From: SZUA-584 sp964607965
Lineage (GTDB): Bacteria; Bacillota; Clostridia; Christensenellales; SZUA-584
Length of the DNA: 46,036 nucleotides
Direction of reading: 5' to 3'
Assembly (NCBI GenBank): GCA_964607965.1
Contig: CAZSMH010000004.1
Span: 1 to 46,036, forward strand
The notes under the pieces were generated by a model. The model searched no databases. It saw only the letters and a program-made list of their open reading frames with translations, and had not been told where the DNA came from. The position numbers and the translations under genes were made by a program. Positions 32,641 to 41,176 of the stretch are shown here, piece after piece (the stretch's first letter is position 1; every line of letters begins with the position of its first letter).

Positions 32641-35631
32641 TTGACCGATACTTACTCGTTTTTTCACAGCAAAGAAGCGCTGCTTGCACTTGATTTGCAA
32701 AAAAAAGTAAAGGGACACAGTTCTCAGTTACTAAAGCTTTTCGGACTCGAAAAACTCCCTAAAGGTACCAGATTTGATGAGATGTTCGAATTGGTCAGCG
32801 GCCAGATGGAGGAAAATTCCGTATGGCAGCCGTTTTGTGCTGCATTAAAATCAACAGGTGCAAAGGCTGAAGGCCTTTTGTGTTGTGACGAAGACGGATA
32901 CAGATTTATATTCTGGGAGCATGGTATATGCCCAGAAGGTTTGCATACTTTAGGTTTTGCGGCGCGGGGGCTTTCGCTGCTTTTCAGCCATATGCGCGAA
33001 GGAGTGGCAGTGCAACGGCTAATTTTTAAGAACGGCAAAGCTGCGGACTATCTTATCGAAGATATGAACGAAAGCTTTGCCGAGATGTTTGGATTTGCAT
33101 ATGAAAAAGCAAAAGGACAGCCTGCAAGCCTTTTATTCAAAACCGGCAAGGCTCCGTTTTTAAGGAAATTTGCCCGTGTTGTTAAATCAGCCCGTCCAAG
33201 CCAGTTTGACATATTTTATTCACGTTTAAGCAGACATTATTTAATTTCGGTTACGCCATGGGATGAATGCCGTTTTGGTACCGTTGTCTCAGACTTATCT
33301 CAAAGCCGTTATTCACAGCTGTTGTACAAAGCGCTTAATGAAGCTGCCGCTGATATAAGCAATGTGGTTGAAACGGTTGAACTGTTCGATGGTACGGCAA
33401 GGGCATTGCAGAGAAACGGGTTTGAATGCATGCTGCTGCTTCTTGATAAGGACGCTTTTGCAACAGAGACTTACCAGAGCTTCGGTGAGCCCCGATACAT
33501 GATGCACACAGAACAGCCTTATATGCTAAGCGGAATCTGCGGAAAAGCTGTAAGGGAGAGGCGCTCTGCATTTATTGAGAGCCTGGATATTCCGGTTACG
33601 CTTGCAAAAGCGGGTTTTGATGAGAGCTTAAAATGTATTGCATCGCCGCTTATATTATCGGGCGAGTTAAAAGGCATTTTTGCAGTGTTATCCGGCGGGC
33701 TCAAACAAAGAGATGTAGACGCCGTTACAGCGTTCGCCAACCAGCTTGCGGCAATGATGGAAAAAGCGGCATTGATAAGAGATTTGCGGGCACATATCGT
33801 TAAGCTTGAGATGTCAAAAAAAGCGCATAAAGACGCTGCAGAGCGTTTAAAACTGGCTTCAAGCGCCAGCCGTGTCGGAATATGGGACATAGATTTGATA
33901 CGCGGAGTTGAATATATTGACACTACGCTTGAGAAGATTTACGGCATAGAACCCGGCACTTTTGACGGAAAAATAAAATCATGGCGAAAGTTTGTGCACC
34001 CGGATGACATAGAGAGCGTTACACAGTCATATAAAAGAGCGCTGAGCAGCAACGCGGGATATTCGGCAGAGTACCGTATTGTTTTAAAGGACGGTTCAAT
34101 ACGCCATATAAGCAGTGCCGGAATGCTGCACAAGGACGATGGCGGAAAGCCAATCCGCATGGTCGGCACTGACTGGGATATCACCGAGAGAAAGAAAGCC
34201 GAGCTTGCGCTTATGACCGAAAAAGAACTGATGGCTGCAACGTTAAGGTCTATTGGGGACGGCGTAGTGGTAACCGATAAGGAAGGACGGATAACGCTTG
34301 TAAACTCCCGGTTCGAGCAGCTTAGCGGTTTAAAGCGTACTTTGATACAGGGGTGTTTATTCGGCGAAGTATTAAAGATTAATTACGGCAACTCTAGCGA
34401 TACTGACGGGTTTAAGCTGATAGAAAAAACGCTGCAGACAGGCCGAATATATTCGTATTCGGGGCGCGAACTGATACTTAGGGACGGCCGGCTGATACCA
34501 ATCGCTTATACCGCTGCTCCTATAAGAGATTCCAACTCCGATATATGCGGAAGTGTAATAGTAATACGCGACATTACCGAGGAAAAAAAGAAACAGGAGA
34601 GAATCGATTATCTTTTGTATCATGATTCGTTAACGGGCGTATATAACAGACGGTATTTTGATATGATGCTCAGAAAATACGATACAAAGGATAATCTGCC
34701 TATATCCATATTAAGCTGCGATGTGAACGGCTTAAAACTTACCAACGACGCTTTCGGGCATAGCGCCGGAGACAGGCTGTTGCAGCGTATGGCTGCTATT
34801 ATGGAGAAATCTGTACGGGCGGGAGATATAGTAGCAAGGATAGGGGGAGACGAATTTCATATACTGTTGCCAAAGGCCGACGAGGCAAAGGCAAAGGAAA
34901 TCTGTGATAAAGTAAAAGAACTGGCGGCGAATAACAACAGATTTGAAATAGACTCGTCCATTTCTATAGGTTTTGAAACAAAATATAAGCCGGAAGAAAA
35001 CATTATTACTATCATAAAAAAGGCTGAGAGCAAGATGTACCGTGTCAAAACGTTTGATGACCCGGACAGAAGGGACAACTCAATTAACACTATATTGCTT
35101 GCGCTCCACAAAAAAAGACCTAATGAACGGATTCATGCCCGCCAGGTAAGCGATATATGCACCGGCATTGCATTGCAGATGGGGTTAAGCAAGCACGAAA
35201 TAGCTGAAATAAAGTCGGCGGGGCTGATGCATGATATAGGAAAAATCGCTGTACCGGAAGCCATTTTTAATAAACCCGGAAGTTTGACCGATGAGGAATG
35301 GATTGAGGTTAAAAGGCATTGCGAAATCGGTTTCCGTATTATTTCAGGCTCTATCGATATGGCTCATATAGCAAAAACAGTGCTGGCTCATCATGAACGC
35401 TACGACGGCAAAGGTTATCCCAGCGGTATTAAGGGCGAAGAGATACCGCTTATGGCGAGAATACTGGCTGTTGCCGACACTTACGATGCCATGACGAATC
35501 AAAGACCTTACCGGAAGCCTTATAAACAAAAGGAGGCTTTAAAGGAAATAGCGGGTTTAAGCGGAACACAGTTTGACCCGCAGGTTGTCAGCGCTTTTCT
35601 AAAGCTTATGGAAAAGGGCGGCGAGAAATAA
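32641..35631 (+). CDS. Hybrid cyclic-di-GMP signalling protein: PAS-GAF-PAS-PAS-GGDEF-HD-GYP
   Basis: This 996-residue cytoplasmic sensor has no TM helix. Order: an unassigned N-terminus (about 1-115), a PAS-like region (ADYLIEDMNESFAEMFGFAYE), a GAF-like region (about 245-380), a short coiled coil, a PAS_3 domain (RVGIWDIDLIRGVEYID to GTDWDITERKKAE) and another PAS (SIGDGVVVTDKEGRITLVNSRF). Then come GGDEF (intact GGDEF at 735-739, with an inhibitory-site RAGD five residues before it) and HD-GYP (His864-Asp865; HHERYDGKGYP from 917). Both synthesis and breakdown of c-di-GMP look possible. I start at the TTG at 32641, eight bases after AAAGAGG; the frame is open to 32593 but has no ribosome site there. 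Confidence 0.9.
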   Translation: MTDTYSFFHSKEALLALDLQKKVKGHSSQLLKLFGLEKLPKGTRFDEMFELVSGQMEENSVWQPFCAALKSTGAKAEGLLCCDEDGYRFIFWEHGICPEGLHTLGFAARGLSLLFSHMREGVAVQRLIFKNGKAADYLIEDMNESFAEMFGFAYEKAKGQPASLLFKTGKAPFLRKFARVVKSARPSQFDIFYSRLSRHYLISVTPWDECRFGTVVSDLSQSRYSQLLYKALNEAAADISNVVETVELFDGTARALQRNGFECMLLLLDKDAFATETYQSFGEPRYMMHTEQPYMLSGICGKAVRERRSAFIESLDIPVTLAKAGFDESLKCIASPLILSGELKGIFAVLSGGLKQRDVDAVTAFANQLAAMMEKAALIRDLRAHIVKLEMSKKAHKDAAERLKLASSASRVGIWDIDLIRGVEYIDTTLEKIYGIEPGTFDGKIKSWRKFVHPDDIESVTQSYKRALSSNAGYSAEYRIVLKDGSIRHISSAGMLHKDDGGKPIRMVGTDWDITERKKAELALMTEKELMAATLRSIGDGVVVTDKEGRITLVNSRFEQLSGLKRTLIQGCLFGEVLKINYGNSSDTDGFKLIEKTLQTGRIYSYSGRELILRDGRLIPIAYTAAPIRDSNSDICGSVIVIRDITEEKKKQERIDYLLYHDSLTGVYNRRYFDMMLRKYDTKDNLPISILSCDVNGLKLTNDAFGHSAGDRLLQRMAAIMEKSVRAGDIVARIGGDEFHILLPKADEAKAKEICDKVKELAANNNRFEIDSSISIGFETKYKPEENIITIIKKAESKMYRVKTFDDPDRRDNSINTILLALHKKRPNERIHARQVSDICTGIALQMGLSKHEIAEIKSAGLMHDIGKIAVPEAIFNKPGSLTDEEWIEVKRHCEIGFRIISGSIDMAHIAKTVLAHHERYDGKGYPSGIKGEEIPLMARILAVADTYDAMTNQRPYRKPYKQKEALKEIAGLSGTQFDPQVVSAFLKLMEKGGEK

Positions 35632-35695
35632 CTGGTATGTATTTGGTGTTCTATATAATAACCGCAGCTTTTAGCGGAGGCATAAGGAGATACAG

Positions 35696-36727
35696 ATGAA
35701 AAAGCTATCAACGCTGGAATGGGACGGCCGCAGCCTTGAGCTGCTGGATCAGACTCGGCTTCCGGCAGCAACAGTGTATTTAGGCATTGATACAGCGAAA
35801 GGAGTATATGATGCTATAAGCACAATGCAGGTGCGAGGGGCACCGGCTATCGGCGTTACTGCAGCCTACGGCATGGTGCTTGCGGCACGCAGCATCAAAA
35901 GCACATCGTTCAATTCGTTCCTGCGGGAACTGAAAAAGCAGGGGGATATGCTGGCCTCTGCGCGTCCAACGGCGGTAAACCTGCCCTGGGCTGTAGGTAG
36001 GATGCTCGATGCTGCAAGGATTTACGGTAAGATGGACGGCATACGGGAACGGCTGGAGCAGGAAGCTGTTACTATACACAAAGAAGACATGTATACCAAC
36101 AGGCGCATAGGCGAATTTGCGCTCGGCTTTTTAAAGAACGGGTACGGAGTGCTTACCCACTGCAACGCAGGTATGCTGGCGACTACGAAATACGGTACGG
36201 GGCTCGCGGCGTTCTATCTTGCAAAGGAACGCGGCGTGGATATAAAGGTGTATGTGGACGAGACCCGTCCGCGGTTCCAGGGCGCATCGCTGACTGCATA
36301 TGAGCTTATGCATTCGGACATTGACGTTACCTTGATTTGCGACAGCACAGCGGCAGTTCTTATGGCGCAGGGAAAGATAGACGCTGTAATAACCGGCTGT
36401 GACAGAGTGGCTGCTAACGGCGATATAGCAAATAAGATAGGTACATTCGGCTTATCTATTGCGGCCAAGCATTTTGGCATACCGGTTTATGTGGCGGCGC
36501 CGGTTTCCACAATAGACTTAGGTTGTAAAAGCGGAGAACAGATTCCCATAGAAGAACGCAGCGGAGAAGAAATAACAAGGATAGGAGACGTACGCATAGC
36601 ACCCGAGGGCGTTAAAACGTATAATCCCGCTTTTGATATAACGCCGGCGCAAAATATAACGGCAATTATCACTGAACACGGAGTGGCGCTTCCGCCGTTT
36701 GAAGAAGGGTTAAAAGCGCTGTTTTAG
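35696..36727 (+). CDS. mtnA: S-methyl-5-thioribose-1-phosphate isomerase
   Basis: This 343-residue enzyme converts 5-methylthioribose-1-phosphate to the ribulose form in methionine salvage. Signatures are MQVRGAPAIGVTAAYG, the catalytic Cys156 in LTHCNAGML, VYVDETRPRFQGASLTAYEL and the catalytic Asp236 in GCDRVAANGD, ending in YNPAFDITPAQNITAIITEHG. AAGGAG precedes the ATG. No other salvage gene (mtnK, mtnB, mtnP) is nearby, so it may act with partners elsewhere, possibly in a methylthioribose shunt ending in aldolase cleavage. A good terminator follows. Confidence 0.94.
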   Translation: MKKLSTLEWDGRSLELLDQTRLPAATVYLGIDTAKGVYDAISTMQVRGAPAIGVTAAYGMVLAARSIKSTSFNSFLRELKKQGDMLASARPTAVNLPWAVGRMLDAARIYGKMDGIRERLEQEAVTIHKEDMYTNRRIGEFALGFLKNGYGVLTHCNAGMLATTKYGTGLAAFYLAKERGVDIKVYVDETRPRFQGASLTAYELMHSDIDVTLICDSTAAVLMAQGKIDAVITGCDRVAANGDIANKIGTFGLSIAAKHFGIPVYVAAPVSTIDLGCKSGEQIPIEERSGEEITRIGDVRIAPEGVKTYNPAFDITPAQNITAIITEHGVALPPFEEGLKALF

Positions 36728-36743
36728 AAACCGAAAGTTATTT

Positions 36744-36770
36744 GCCTGCAGTTTATGCTGCGGGCTTTTT
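36744..36770 (+). terminator. Intrinsic terminator after mtnA
   Basis: The arms GCCTGCAG (36744-36751) and CTGCGGGC (36758-36765) have one G-T pair and a 6-nt loop, then five Ts. Confidence 0.85.
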
Positions 36771-36885
36771 ATTGCTGTACACGGCAGTTACAAAATAAAA
36801 AAATATGTAGTAAAATATTATACATATACGTTTATTCTGTGATATCATGTAATATATTATTCGCATTTTTTAAGGAGGGATTATT

Positions 36886-38400
36886 TTGACGGGTGAGCAG
36901 ATACAGATAATGATTGCAATGGTTGCATACATGGCGGCTATGATTATCGTGGGGGCTGTGTATGCAAAAAGGAATACGAACTCGGAGGACTATCTACTCG
37001 GGAGCAGAAAACTTGGGCCTTGGGTTGGTGCACTTTCTGCCGAAGCTTCGGATATGTCCGGATGGCTGCTTATGGGGCTGCCCGGGCTCGCATACCTTAC
37101 AGGTATAGGAGAGGTGTTCTGGACGGCGCTCGGCCTTGCGGTGGGAACCTATTTGAACTGGCTTTTTGTTGCCAAAAGGCTGCGCAAGTATACTAAGGTA
37201 GCGGGCAATGCGATAACCCTTCCCGATTATTTTTCCAACAGGTTTAGAGACAAACAGAAAATACTGATGAGCTTGTCCGCCGTATTAATACTATTCTTTT
37301 TTGTAATATACTTAGGCTCGGGATTTGCTGCTATGGGCAAGCTGTTCAATTCACTGTTCGGCATTGATTATACGCTGATGATGGTGATAAGCGCGCTTGT
37401 AATTATAGCTTACTCGGTTGTCGGCGGTTTCCTTGCAGTGTGTATGACTGACCTGATTCAGGGGATACTGATGTTTTTCGCTTTGCTGGCAATCGTTATT
37501 TTCGGATACGTGGCACTTGACGGTCAAAACATTGCGGCAAACTTATCGTCAATCAACGGATATTTTAGCATATGGGGCGTAAATGACGCGGCGACTAATA
37601 CTTTCAAGCAATTCAGTGTGCTTGATATTGTATCAATACTTGCGTGGGGGCTTGGGTATTTTGGAATGCCGCATGTTCTGCTGCGTTTTATGGCTATACG
37701 CAAAACAAGCCAGATTAAACATTCGCGCCGTATTGCATCCGTCTGGGTTGTAATAGCGCTTGGCGCGGCCATTTTAATCGGCATAATAGGGCGTTCGCTT
37801 TTAGGCGATGCACTTATGGGCGGCAAGCATGAGACGGTGTTCGCAGCGCTTGCCACAACGCTGTTTCCGGCGCTGATTGCGGGCGTACTTATATCCGGAA
37901 TTTTAGCATCCACGATGAGCACCTCGGACAGCCAGCTTTTAGCCGCCGCCTCGGCTGTATCGAAAAACTTCTTCCACGGCTTGATAAAAAAGAACGCTTC
38001 GGACAAGCAGATACTTGTTGTTTCTAAAATTACTGTTGTAGTTGCAGCGCTTATAGGCATATTCTTCGCGCTTGACGAGAAGAGCACGGTGTTCGGTATA
38101 GTATCGTACGCCTGGGCAGGTTTCGGCGCTACATTCGGGCCGGTTGTGCTACTCTCACTTTTCTGGAAACGCATGAACAAATGGGGCGCGCTAGCCGGCA
38201 TGCTATCCGGCGCGGCTACCGTTATAGTGTGGAAAGAGGTATTAAGCAAAATGGGCGGAGTTTTTGCAATATACGAACTGCTGCCCGGTTTTATCGCTGC
38301 GCTTATATTCATAGTTGTTATAAGCCTTATTACAAGAGCGCCTTCGCGCGAGATAACAGAGGAGTTTGACTCTGTCAAAACGGCGCAGGTTGACGCGTAA
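36886..38400 (+). CDS. putP: Sodium:solute symporter, PutP (sodium/proline) type
   Basis: This 504-residue SSS-family transporter has 12-13 TM helices. It closely follows PutP: NTNSEDYLLGSRKLGPWVGALSAEASDMSGWLLMGLPG, KRLRKYTKVAGNAITLPDYFSNRF, AYSVVGGFLAVCMTDLIQG, GYFGMPHVLLRFMAIR and GILASTMSTSDSQLLAAASAVSKNF, which holds the conserved sodium-site Ser/Thr residues. Proline is the likely substrate, but related solutes cannot be excluded. The TTG start follows AAGGAGGG. A weak promoter candidate (TTACAA 36788-36793, 17 bases, TAAAAT 36811-36816) lies upstream. It is monocistronic, with a hairpin after the stop. Confidence 0.9.
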   Translation: MTGEQIQIMIAMVAYMAAMIIVGAVYAKRNTNSEDYLLGSRKLGPWVGALSAEASDMSGWLLMGLPGLAYLTGIGEVFWTALGLAVGTYLNWLFVAKRLRKYTKVAGNAITLPDYFSNRFRDKQKILMSLSAVLILFFFVIYLGSGFAAMGKLFNSLFGIDYTLMMVISALVIIAYSVVGGFLAVCMTDLIQGILMFFALLAIVIFGYVALDGQNIAANLSSINGYFSIWGVNDAATNTFKQFSVLDIVSILAWGLGYFGMPHVLLRFMAIRKTSQIKHSRRIASVWVVIALGAAILIGIIGRSLLGDALMGGKHETVFAALATTLFPALIAGVLISGILASTMSTSDSQLLAAASAVSKNFFHGLIKKNASDKQILVVSKITVVVAALIGIFFALDEKSTVFGIVSYAWAGFGATFGPVVLLSLFWKRMNKWGALAGMLSGAATVIVWKEVLSKMGGVFAIYELLPGFIAALIFIVVISLITRAPSREITEEFDSVKTAQVDA

Positions 38401-38421
38401 ATTTAGACTTAAGCTTACAGT

Positions 38422-38454
38422 AACGGCTCCACCGGGTTTTGCGGCGGAGCCGTT
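38422..38454 (+). terminator. Hairpin terminator after putP
   Basis: The 9-bp perfect arms AACGGCTCC and GGAGCCGTT are extended inward by CCG/CGG after single-base bulges. The following tract (CTTATGT) is poor in T, so efficiency is uncertain. Confidence 0.65.
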
Positions 38455-38577
38455 CTTATGTAGATAATATTCAGTAACGTAAAAATTTATATTCTAGAGT
38501 ATAACATAATTAGACGAATAGAACCGCCGCATATTTGGCTATCATATAATCAAAAGGTTAAAAAGAGGATTCTAAAT

Positions 38578-40497
38578 ATGATGTACGAAAGATTTCTATC
38601 TCCCGGAAAGATAGGTCGGTTAACGCTTAAAAACCGAAGCATATTTCCGCCTATGGGCTCCGGCTATGTTACGGAGGAATATCCTCGGGATGTGCTTATT
38701 GATTATCATGTGCGGCGTGTGCAGGGCGGCTGCGCAATGAATATTGTCGAGATCGCGTCTGTGCATTTAACAAGCAGCGCTCCTAATGTTATAGGCATTC
38801 ACGATGACAAATTTATACCTGGTTTAAACAAGTTGGCAAGAGCAATAAAAGTTGCCGGGGGAATTGCATGCATACAGCTGTGGCACGGCGGTCGTCAGAC
38901 ATCCGGCAAACCGTTCGGCGGAAAGCCTGTTGCTCCCTCTGCAATAACATGCGCTATGATAGGCGAAGAGCCCCATGCAATGGCAACGGATGAGGTTGCG
39001 GAAATAGTTAGCGCATATGGAGACGCTGCCAAAAGAGCAAAAGAGGCGGGGTTTGACGCTGTGGAGATTCACGGCGCTCACGGCTATCTTATTGACTGTT
39101 TTTTAAACCCTTATACAAATACGCGCACGGATAAATACGGCGGCAGCCTTGAAAACCGCGCCCGTTTCGGATGCGAGGTGATAGCGGACGTAAGAAAAAA
39201 GACAGGGGCTGATTATACCGTGCTATTCAGGATGAGCGCGCGTGAAAACGTTGAAGGAGGCATAGAGCTTGACGATGCAATAGACGCAGCAAAACGCTAC
39301 GAGGCAGCCGGAATTGATGCGCTTGATGTATCACAGGGGTGCTACGATGCGATGACATATACCGTTCCGCCGTATTTTTATCCGCACATGATAAACGCCA
39401 AAAACGCCGGCGCTATAAAAAAGCAGACAGGCGTGCCTATGGTTGTAGCGGGAAGGGTGACATCGCCGGATTTTGCGGAATATATTCTCCAGAAAGGGTA
39501 TGCGGATTTTATTTCTCTGGGGCGGCCGCAGCTTACCGACCCAGATTTTGTTAAAAAAACCATAGAAGGACGCACGGACGAGATTGTGCGGTGCATAGCG
39601 TGCGATCAGGGCTGCGTCGGGCGCATGTTTGCAGGTTTCGGCGCAAGCTGCATATTTACGCCTGCCACCGGCAATGAAAGGAACGTTGTAATAATACCTG
39701 CAAAGAAGAAAAAGAAGGTGCTGGTCGTTGGAGGCGGTCCGGCGGGTTTGGAGGCGGCGCGTGTTGCAGCGGAACGCGGACATGATGTGACGTTGTTTGA
39801 AAAGACGGTATCTCTCGGCGGGCAGTTTTTGCAGGCTGGCAGAGCGCCGCATAAGCGGGAGTTCGGCGCGTCCGCGGAGCATATGGGATACCGCGCTTAC
39901 AAGGCGGGAGTTGATATAAGGCTTTATACGCACGCAACGCCGGAGAGGATAAAAGAAGTTGCGCCGGATGTAATAATAGTGGCAACCGGCAGTAAACCGC
40001 GTTTCCCGGATATACCCGGAATACACAACGACAACGTATATGAAGGGCGCCTTGTCATCGCGGGAGATTCATTTATAAGGGAGCAGAATGTGGCCATAAT
40101 AGGCGGAGGGCTTATTGGGCTGGAGTCAATGGAGGTTTTGACGGCACAGGGCAAGGCCGTGACCATAGTGGAAATGCTCAAAGAGATAGGTACAGACCTT
40201 GAAATGTACATACGTCCGTATATGTTCGGTATAATAAAGCGGCACGGCGTAAAAGTGCTGACGGGAGCTAAATGCACGGCTATAGGTGACGGGTATATAA
40301 AAGCGGAGAAAGACGGAAAGGATATTGATATACCGTGCGGAGCCGTGGTTATAGCGGCGGGCGCGCAGCCTGAACAGAGCGTTAAAGATATGGCTGAATC
40401 GTTGGGTATTGAGTATCACGTGATAGGAGACGCAAAAGAGCCGGGCAAAGTGCTGCCTGCCATTTGGGGCGGCAATGAGCTTGCGCGGAGTTTATAG
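38578..40497 (+). CDS. Old-yellow-enzyme-type NAD(P)H:flavin oxidoreductase with [4Fe-4S] and FAD domains
   Basis: This 639-residue protein has the 2,4-dienoyl-CoA reductase/bile-acid BaiH/enoate reductase layout. An FMN TIM barrel (LSPGKIGRLTLKNRSIFPPMGS; GFDAVEIHGAHGYLIDCFLNPYTNTRTDKYGGS; ISLGRP) comes first. The cluster Cys motif follows (Cys339, 342, 346, 358; C-x2-C-x3-C-x11-C). Then come an FAD/NAD domain with VLVVGGGPAGLEAARVAAERGH and a second Rossmann motif AIIGGGLIGLESMEVL. After the last Cys the usual NP is TP. The substrate (enoyl-CoA, enoate, steroid or quinone-like compound) cannot be told. AAGAGG lies nine bases before the ATG. It has its own terminator and stands alone. Confidence 0.88.
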   Translation: MMYERFLSPGKIGRLTLKNRSIFPPMGSGYVTEEYPRDVLIDYHVRRVQGGCAMNIVEIASVHLTSSAPNVIGIHDDKFIPGLNKLARAIKVAGGIACIQLWHGGRQTSGKPFGGKPVAPSAITCAMIGEEPHAMATDEVAEIVSAYGDAAKRAKEAGFDAVEIHGAHGYLIDCFLNPYTNTRTDKYGGSLENRARFGCEVIADVRKKTGADYTVLFRMSARENVEGGIELDDAIDAAKRYEAAGIDALDVSQGCYDAMTYTVPPYFYPHMINAKNAGAIKKQTGVPMVVAGRVTSPDFAEYILQKGYADFISLGRPQLTDPDFVKKTIEGRTDEIVRCIACDQGCVGRMFAGFGASCIFTPATGNERNVVIIPAKKKKKVLVVGGGPAGLEAARVAAERGHDVTLFEKTVSLGGQFLQAGRAPHKREFGASAEHMGYRAYKAGVDIRLYTHATPERIKEVAPDVIIVATGSKPRFPDIPGIHNDNVYEGRLVIAGDSFIREQNVAIIGGGLIGLESMEVLTAQGKAVTIVEMLKEIGTDLEMYIRPYMFGIIKRHGVKVLTGAKCTAIGDGYIKAEKDGKDIDIPCGAVVIAAGAQPEQSVKDMAESLGIEYHVIGDAKEPGKVLPAIWGGNELARSL

Positions 40498-40515
40498 CAG
40501 AGCGCATAATATGTT

Positions 40516-40552
40516 TAAGAGCCAAGGCAGCGCCAAGGCTCTTATTTATTTT
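40516..40552 (+). terminator. Intrinsic terminator after the flavoprotein gene
   Basis: The 8-bp stem TAAGAGCC (40516-40523) / GGCTCTTA (40537-40544) has a 13-nt loop and is followed by TTTATTTTT. Confidence 0.85.
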
Positions 40553-40559
40553 TGCGTTA

Positions 40560-40952
40560 TTAGTTTTCGGTATTTTCCGTCTTGTTATCGCATTTGGAGT
40601 CTGCGGAGCACGTATCATTCCCGCCCGTAAAAAGCTTAATTATTATGTGCATTATGGGAATAGCAAAGAAGATAAGCCAGCCCGGGTGCCAAAGGCGCAA
40701 TACAAACCCCATATAAAGATATGCCACCACGCAGCCTATAGATACGATTGCGGAAACCGCGGCAACTGCATGGCGCTTATTGGTGAACACATCGACTATG
40801 GCGGACACTACAGGAACAGAAATAAATATAAGCCATGTGGGATGCCAGATACGCATTACAAAACCGATGTATAAAAACACAACCGTTGAAAGCAGAGCCG
40901 TAAGGCTTATGATTGCCCCTCCGACAGCAGATTTTTTCGCGGAAGCAGTCAT
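40560..40952 (-). CDS. Small four-helix membrane protein built of two homologous halves
   Basis: This 130-residue protein has no recognised name. Two units of about 45 residues are clearly related: FLYIGFVMRIWHPTWLIFIS (about 26-45) and YLYMGFVLRLWHPGWLIFFA (about 78-97). Each has two hydrophobic helices separated by the R-(I/L)-W-H-P-x-W-L-I-F signature. Similar WHPGWLIF segments occur as C-terminal membrane modules in Firmicutes proteins with an N-terminal helix-turn-helix, but none is attached here. The C-terminal tail is polar with two Cys residues. AAGGGAG precedes the ATG. It is divergent from the CtsR-controlled chaperone unit, about 220 bases away; it could be envelope-stress related, which is only a guess. 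Confidence 0.75.
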   Translation of the reverse strand: MTASAKKSAVGGAIISLTALLSTVVFLYIGFVMRIWHPTWLIFISVPVVSAIVDVFTNKRHAVAAVSAIVSIGCVVAYLYMGFVLRLWHPGWLIFFAIPIMHIIIKLFTGGNDTCSADSKCDNKTENTEN

Positions 40953-41075
40953 TTTAAATATCTCCCTTATTATATTAATATTGTATTATTATATGATATT
41001 TATTTAACCTGCGCAATAATAACGGCGTTAAGCAGTTACGGCAAAATATATTATGCATTTTTGCTGATAAAAGGG

Positions 41076-41104
41076 TTGCATTTTATTAGGAATCATTATA
41101 TTAT
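41076..41104 (+). promoter_or_regulatory. Promoter of the cbpA-clpB unit
   Basis: TTGCAT (41076-41081), 17-base spacer, TATTAT (41099-41104), with the CtsR site starting 11 bases further on. Confidence 0.75.
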
Positions 41105-41114
41105 AGACACATAA

Positions 41115-41131
41115 GGTCAAAGAAAGTCAAA
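41115..41131 (+). promoter_or_regulatory. CtsR operator
   Basis: GGTCAAA-GAA-AGTCAAA matches the CtsR heptad repeat consensus (RGTCAAAnAnRGTCAAA) at every fixed position. It covers the expected transcription start, so CtsR (gene not in the window) should repress this chaperone unit until heat or protein stress. Confidence 0.9.
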
Positions 41132-41176
41132 GTATTTTTATGGAAGGGTTTCGGCTGCCGAAAGGAGAGATGATAA

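Noticed and set aside
37524..38378. Long antisense frame (284 codons) opposite putP
   Set aside because: It lies wholly within a well-supported symporter gene, has no ribosome site or recognisable domain, and its composition is that of a reverse-complement shadow.
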